From an uncultured Lachnospiraceae bacterium (GTDB lineage: Bacteria > Bacillota > Clostridia > Lachnospirales > Lachnospiraceae): DNA of 39,721 nucleotides. Below the pieces are notes generated by a model, which ran no database searches, was not told the DNA's origin, and was given only the letters and a program-made list of their open reading frames with translations. The stretch's first letter is position 1; every line of letters begins with the position of its first letter. Positions 37,943-39,721 of this stretch are shown piece by piece. Location: positions 1 to 39,721 of the forward strand of contig CAJTVK010000027.1 of the NCBI GenBank assembly GCA_910579645.1, written 5' to 3'. The position numbers were made by a program, and so were the translations under genes.

Positions 37943-39553
37943 TCAGTTATCCCGGTGAACCGTCCGGATGACTATAAGGCAGAGGAAAAGCAAGGCAATG
38001 CCGATAGGAAGGGGCAGCCATGGATTCTGTGCCAATCCGGCGATTATGTATGTAAGGAAAGAAATTGCCGCAACCAGCAGCGCATAGGGCAGCTGGGTGG
38101 AAACATGGTTTACATGGTTGCACTGTGCTCCCGCGCTTGCCATGATGGTAGTGTCGGAAATAGGGGAACAGTGGTCACCGCAGACCGCACCGGCCATGCA
38201 GGCGGAAATGGAAATAATCATCAGCTGAGGATTGGAATTGGCAAAAACCGCAACGACAATGGGAATCAGTATGCCGAAAGTGCCCCAAGAGGTTCCGGTG
38301 GAAAATGCCAGAAAACATCCTACAAGGAAAATGATTGCGGGAAGAAGAACCATCAGGCTGTCCGCACTCTGGGCAACGGCTCCCGCCACAAATTCCGCGG
38401 CTCCCAAGCTGTCCGTAATGGCCTTTAAAGTCCACGCAAAGGTCAGGATCAATATGGCCGGCACCATTGCCTTAAAGCCGGCGGGAAGGCAGTCCATGCA
38501 TTCACGGAACGAAAGCACCCGCCGCAGCAGATATATGAGAATGGTAATCAGCATGGCGAAAATACTGCCGATGGCAAGCCCGACGGAAGCGTCGGAATTG
38601 GAAAAGGCGGAAATAAAGCTTTCACCCTGAAAAAATCCGCCGGTGTATATCATGCCGATGACGCAGCAGACAATCAGCGTGGCAATCGGGATCACAAGGT
38701 CAATGACCCGTCCGCGTGGGTTAAAGGGAATTTCCTCTTCTGTCTCGGCATTTTTCCCGGAAGTAAACAAATCTCCCGCCAACGCATTTTTTTCATGGGT
38801 ACGCATGGAGCCGAAGTCCACCCGGAGCAGAATGCTGGCAATCATCATGACAATGGTGAGCAAAGCATAATAATTGTAAGGGATAGCCCGGATAAAGATA
38901 GAAAACCCGTCTTCCCCTTCCACAAAGCCGGATACGGCGGCGGCCCAGGAAGAAATAGGGGCTATAATGCAGACCGGGGCAGCGGTGGCATCAATCAGGT
39001 ATGCCAGCTTTGCACGGGAAACCTTATATTCATCCGCAATGGGGCGCATGACGCTGCCTACGGTCAGGCAGTTAAAATAGTCGTCTATGAAAATCAGTAC
39101 GCCCAATGCTACCGTGGCAAGCTGTGCGCCGGCCCGGGTTTTGATTTTTCCTTTGGCGAAATGGCCGAAAGCAGCGGAGCCGCCGGCTCTGTTCATCAGG
39201 CTGACCATGGCTCCCAAAATCACAAGGAATATAAGGATGCCCACATTGTAGCCGTCGGAAAGCACGGCGATGAAACCGTTATTGAATATATGGGTAATGG
39301 TGCCTTCAAAGGAAAAACCGGAATGGAACAGGCCGCCTACCAGAATGCCTATGAACAGGGAACTGTAGACTTCCTTTGTGATGAGTGCCAGAAGGATGGC
39401 CACTATCGGAGGGACTAGCGCCCAAAAAGTGGCATACATGGAGGGCAGCGGCGCCTGCTCCGTTTCTGCGGCAAAGGCCAGGGCCGGAGCCAGCAGAAAG
39501 CAGAAGGAAAGGACTGTTGCGGCAGCAAGCAGTCCGTGTTTTAGTTTTTTCAT
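37943..39553 (-). CDS. Na+/H+ antiporter, NhaC family
   Basis: A 536-aa membrane transporter from ATG 39553, with AAAGGAG 9 nt upstream; an earlier in-frame start at 39628 has none. The N-terminus looks like a cleavable signal (LLAAATVLSFCFLLAPALAFAAE). It is followed by about 11 or 12 helices with ALITKEVYSSLFIGILVGG, VLIFIDDYFNCLTVGSVMRP (an acidic pair in the membrane), APISSWAAAVSGF, FSTGTSWGTFGILIP and VCGDHCSPISDTTIMASAG. The last two are hallmarks of NhaC-type antiporters. It exchanges Na+, or possibly a metabolite, for H+. It faces the TetR/CrtI operon convergently. Confidence 0.92.
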   Translation of the reverse strand: MKKLKHGLLAAATVLSFCFLLAPALAFAAETEQAPLPSMYATFWALVPPIVAILLALITKEVYSSLFIGILVGGLFHSGFSFEGTITHIFNNGFIAVLSDGYNVGILIFLVILGAMVSLMNRAGGSAAFGHFAKGKIKTRAGAQLATVALGVLIFIDDYFNCLTVGSVMRPIADEYKVSRAKLAYLIDATAAPVCIIAPISSWAAAVSGFVEGEDGFSIFIRAIPYNYYALLTIVMMIASILLRVDFGSMRTHEKNALAGDLFTSGKNAETEEEIPFNPRGRVIDLVIPIATLIVCCVIGMIYTGGFFQGESFISAFSNSDASVGLAIGSIFAMLITILIYLLRRVLSFRECMDCLPAGFKAMVPAILILTFAWTLKAITDSLGAAEFVAGAVAQSADSLMVLLPAIIFLVGCFLAFSTGTSWGTFGILIPIVVAVFANSNPQLMIISISACMAGAVCGDHCSPISDTTIMASAGAQCNHVNHVSTQLPYALLVAAISFLTYIIAGLAQNPWLPLPIGIALLFLCLIVIRTVHRDN

Positions 39554-39595
39554 GGGTTTGGACTCCTTTCTCATTTGTCGAATAATTATTTTATC

Positions 39596-39624
39596 ATTAT
39601 AGACGGCAAAAAGCAACTGTTTGG
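39596..39624 (-). promoter_or_regulatory. Possible promoter of the NhaC-type gene
   Basis: On the minus strand a perfect TATAAT (39601-39596) lies about 43 nt before the start codon. The -35 region (CCAAAC at 17 nt) is far from consensus, so this is tentative. Confidence 0.35.
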
Positions 39625-39721
39625 TCATTATTACACGGAAATCAATTACCTGCGCAGCTGCCGGACCTAGGAACCTACGGACAGCCAGTGCCCTGCGGCA
39701 AGACAGACGGCCTGCCCACAG

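Overview
The window looks like a chromosomal segment of a Clostridia-type Bacillota, most likely a Lachnospiraceae-like gut anaerobe. The grounds are strong AGGAGG-type ribosome binding sites, sigma-A promoters, mid GC with AT-rich accessory patches, and gene content: a TarI/TarJ-type teichoic acid locus, a raffinose-family ABC operon, a radical-SAM RiPP locus, an NhaC antiporter and a FeoB-associated Cys-rich protein. No species call is possible from the sequence alone.

Layout. (1) Positions 1-1640 are decayed accessory DNA: a RelB/DinJ antitoxin next to a Txe/YoeB toxin with an in-frame TAG at codon 6, an unrecognised 150-aa gene, and a frameshifted N-terminal fragment of a phage tape measure protein. 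(2) Positions 1589-11805 are a surface-polymer locus. An operator-bearing promoter is followed by tarI and tarJ (CDP-ribitol supply), a degenerate GT2-like protein, two long paralogous fusions of a GT2 glycosyltransferase with a TagF/TarL-type polymerase, and a GT4 glycosyltransferase between them that carries a G9 tract. (3) Positions 11838-16697 hold a small membrane protein, an orphan OmpR-type response regulator, and a chemoreceptor gene translationally coupled to a sugar-binding lipoprotein gene.

(4) Positions 16713-19926 are the most interesting part: a compact AT-rich RiPP locus. It has a 43-aa precursor with a Cys/Asp-rich C-terminus, a terminator, a PqqD-type recognition protein, a radical SAM/SPASM maturase, and a helical protein with Asp-rich motifs resembling class I isoprenoid synthases. 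A structured repeat lies on one side and tRNA-Leu(CAA) on the other. (5) Positions 20348-22385 (minus strand) encode a two-gene proton-channel pair of the MotAB/ZorAB type with no effector gene beside it. (6) Positions 22587-24626 contain a MITE-like inverted-repeat element, a fused membrane/spermidine-synthase-like protein and a FeoB-associated mini-protein.

(7) Positions 24760-33634 are a raffinose/melibiose-type utilisation region: a divergent AraC regulator, a substrate-binding lipoprotein, two permeases, GH36 alpha-galactosidase and an amylosucrase-family GH13 enzyme. No ABC ATPase is encoded here, so a shared one is presumably used. (8) Positions 33755-39553 hold a conserved-looking 107-aa protein, a GNAT-cytidine deaminase fusion, a TetR regulator coupled to a CrtI-like flavoprotein, a gene-poor decayed stretch and an NhaC-family antiporter on the minus strand. 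Three families of short non-coding repeats are scattered between genes from 16.7 to 34.1 kb.
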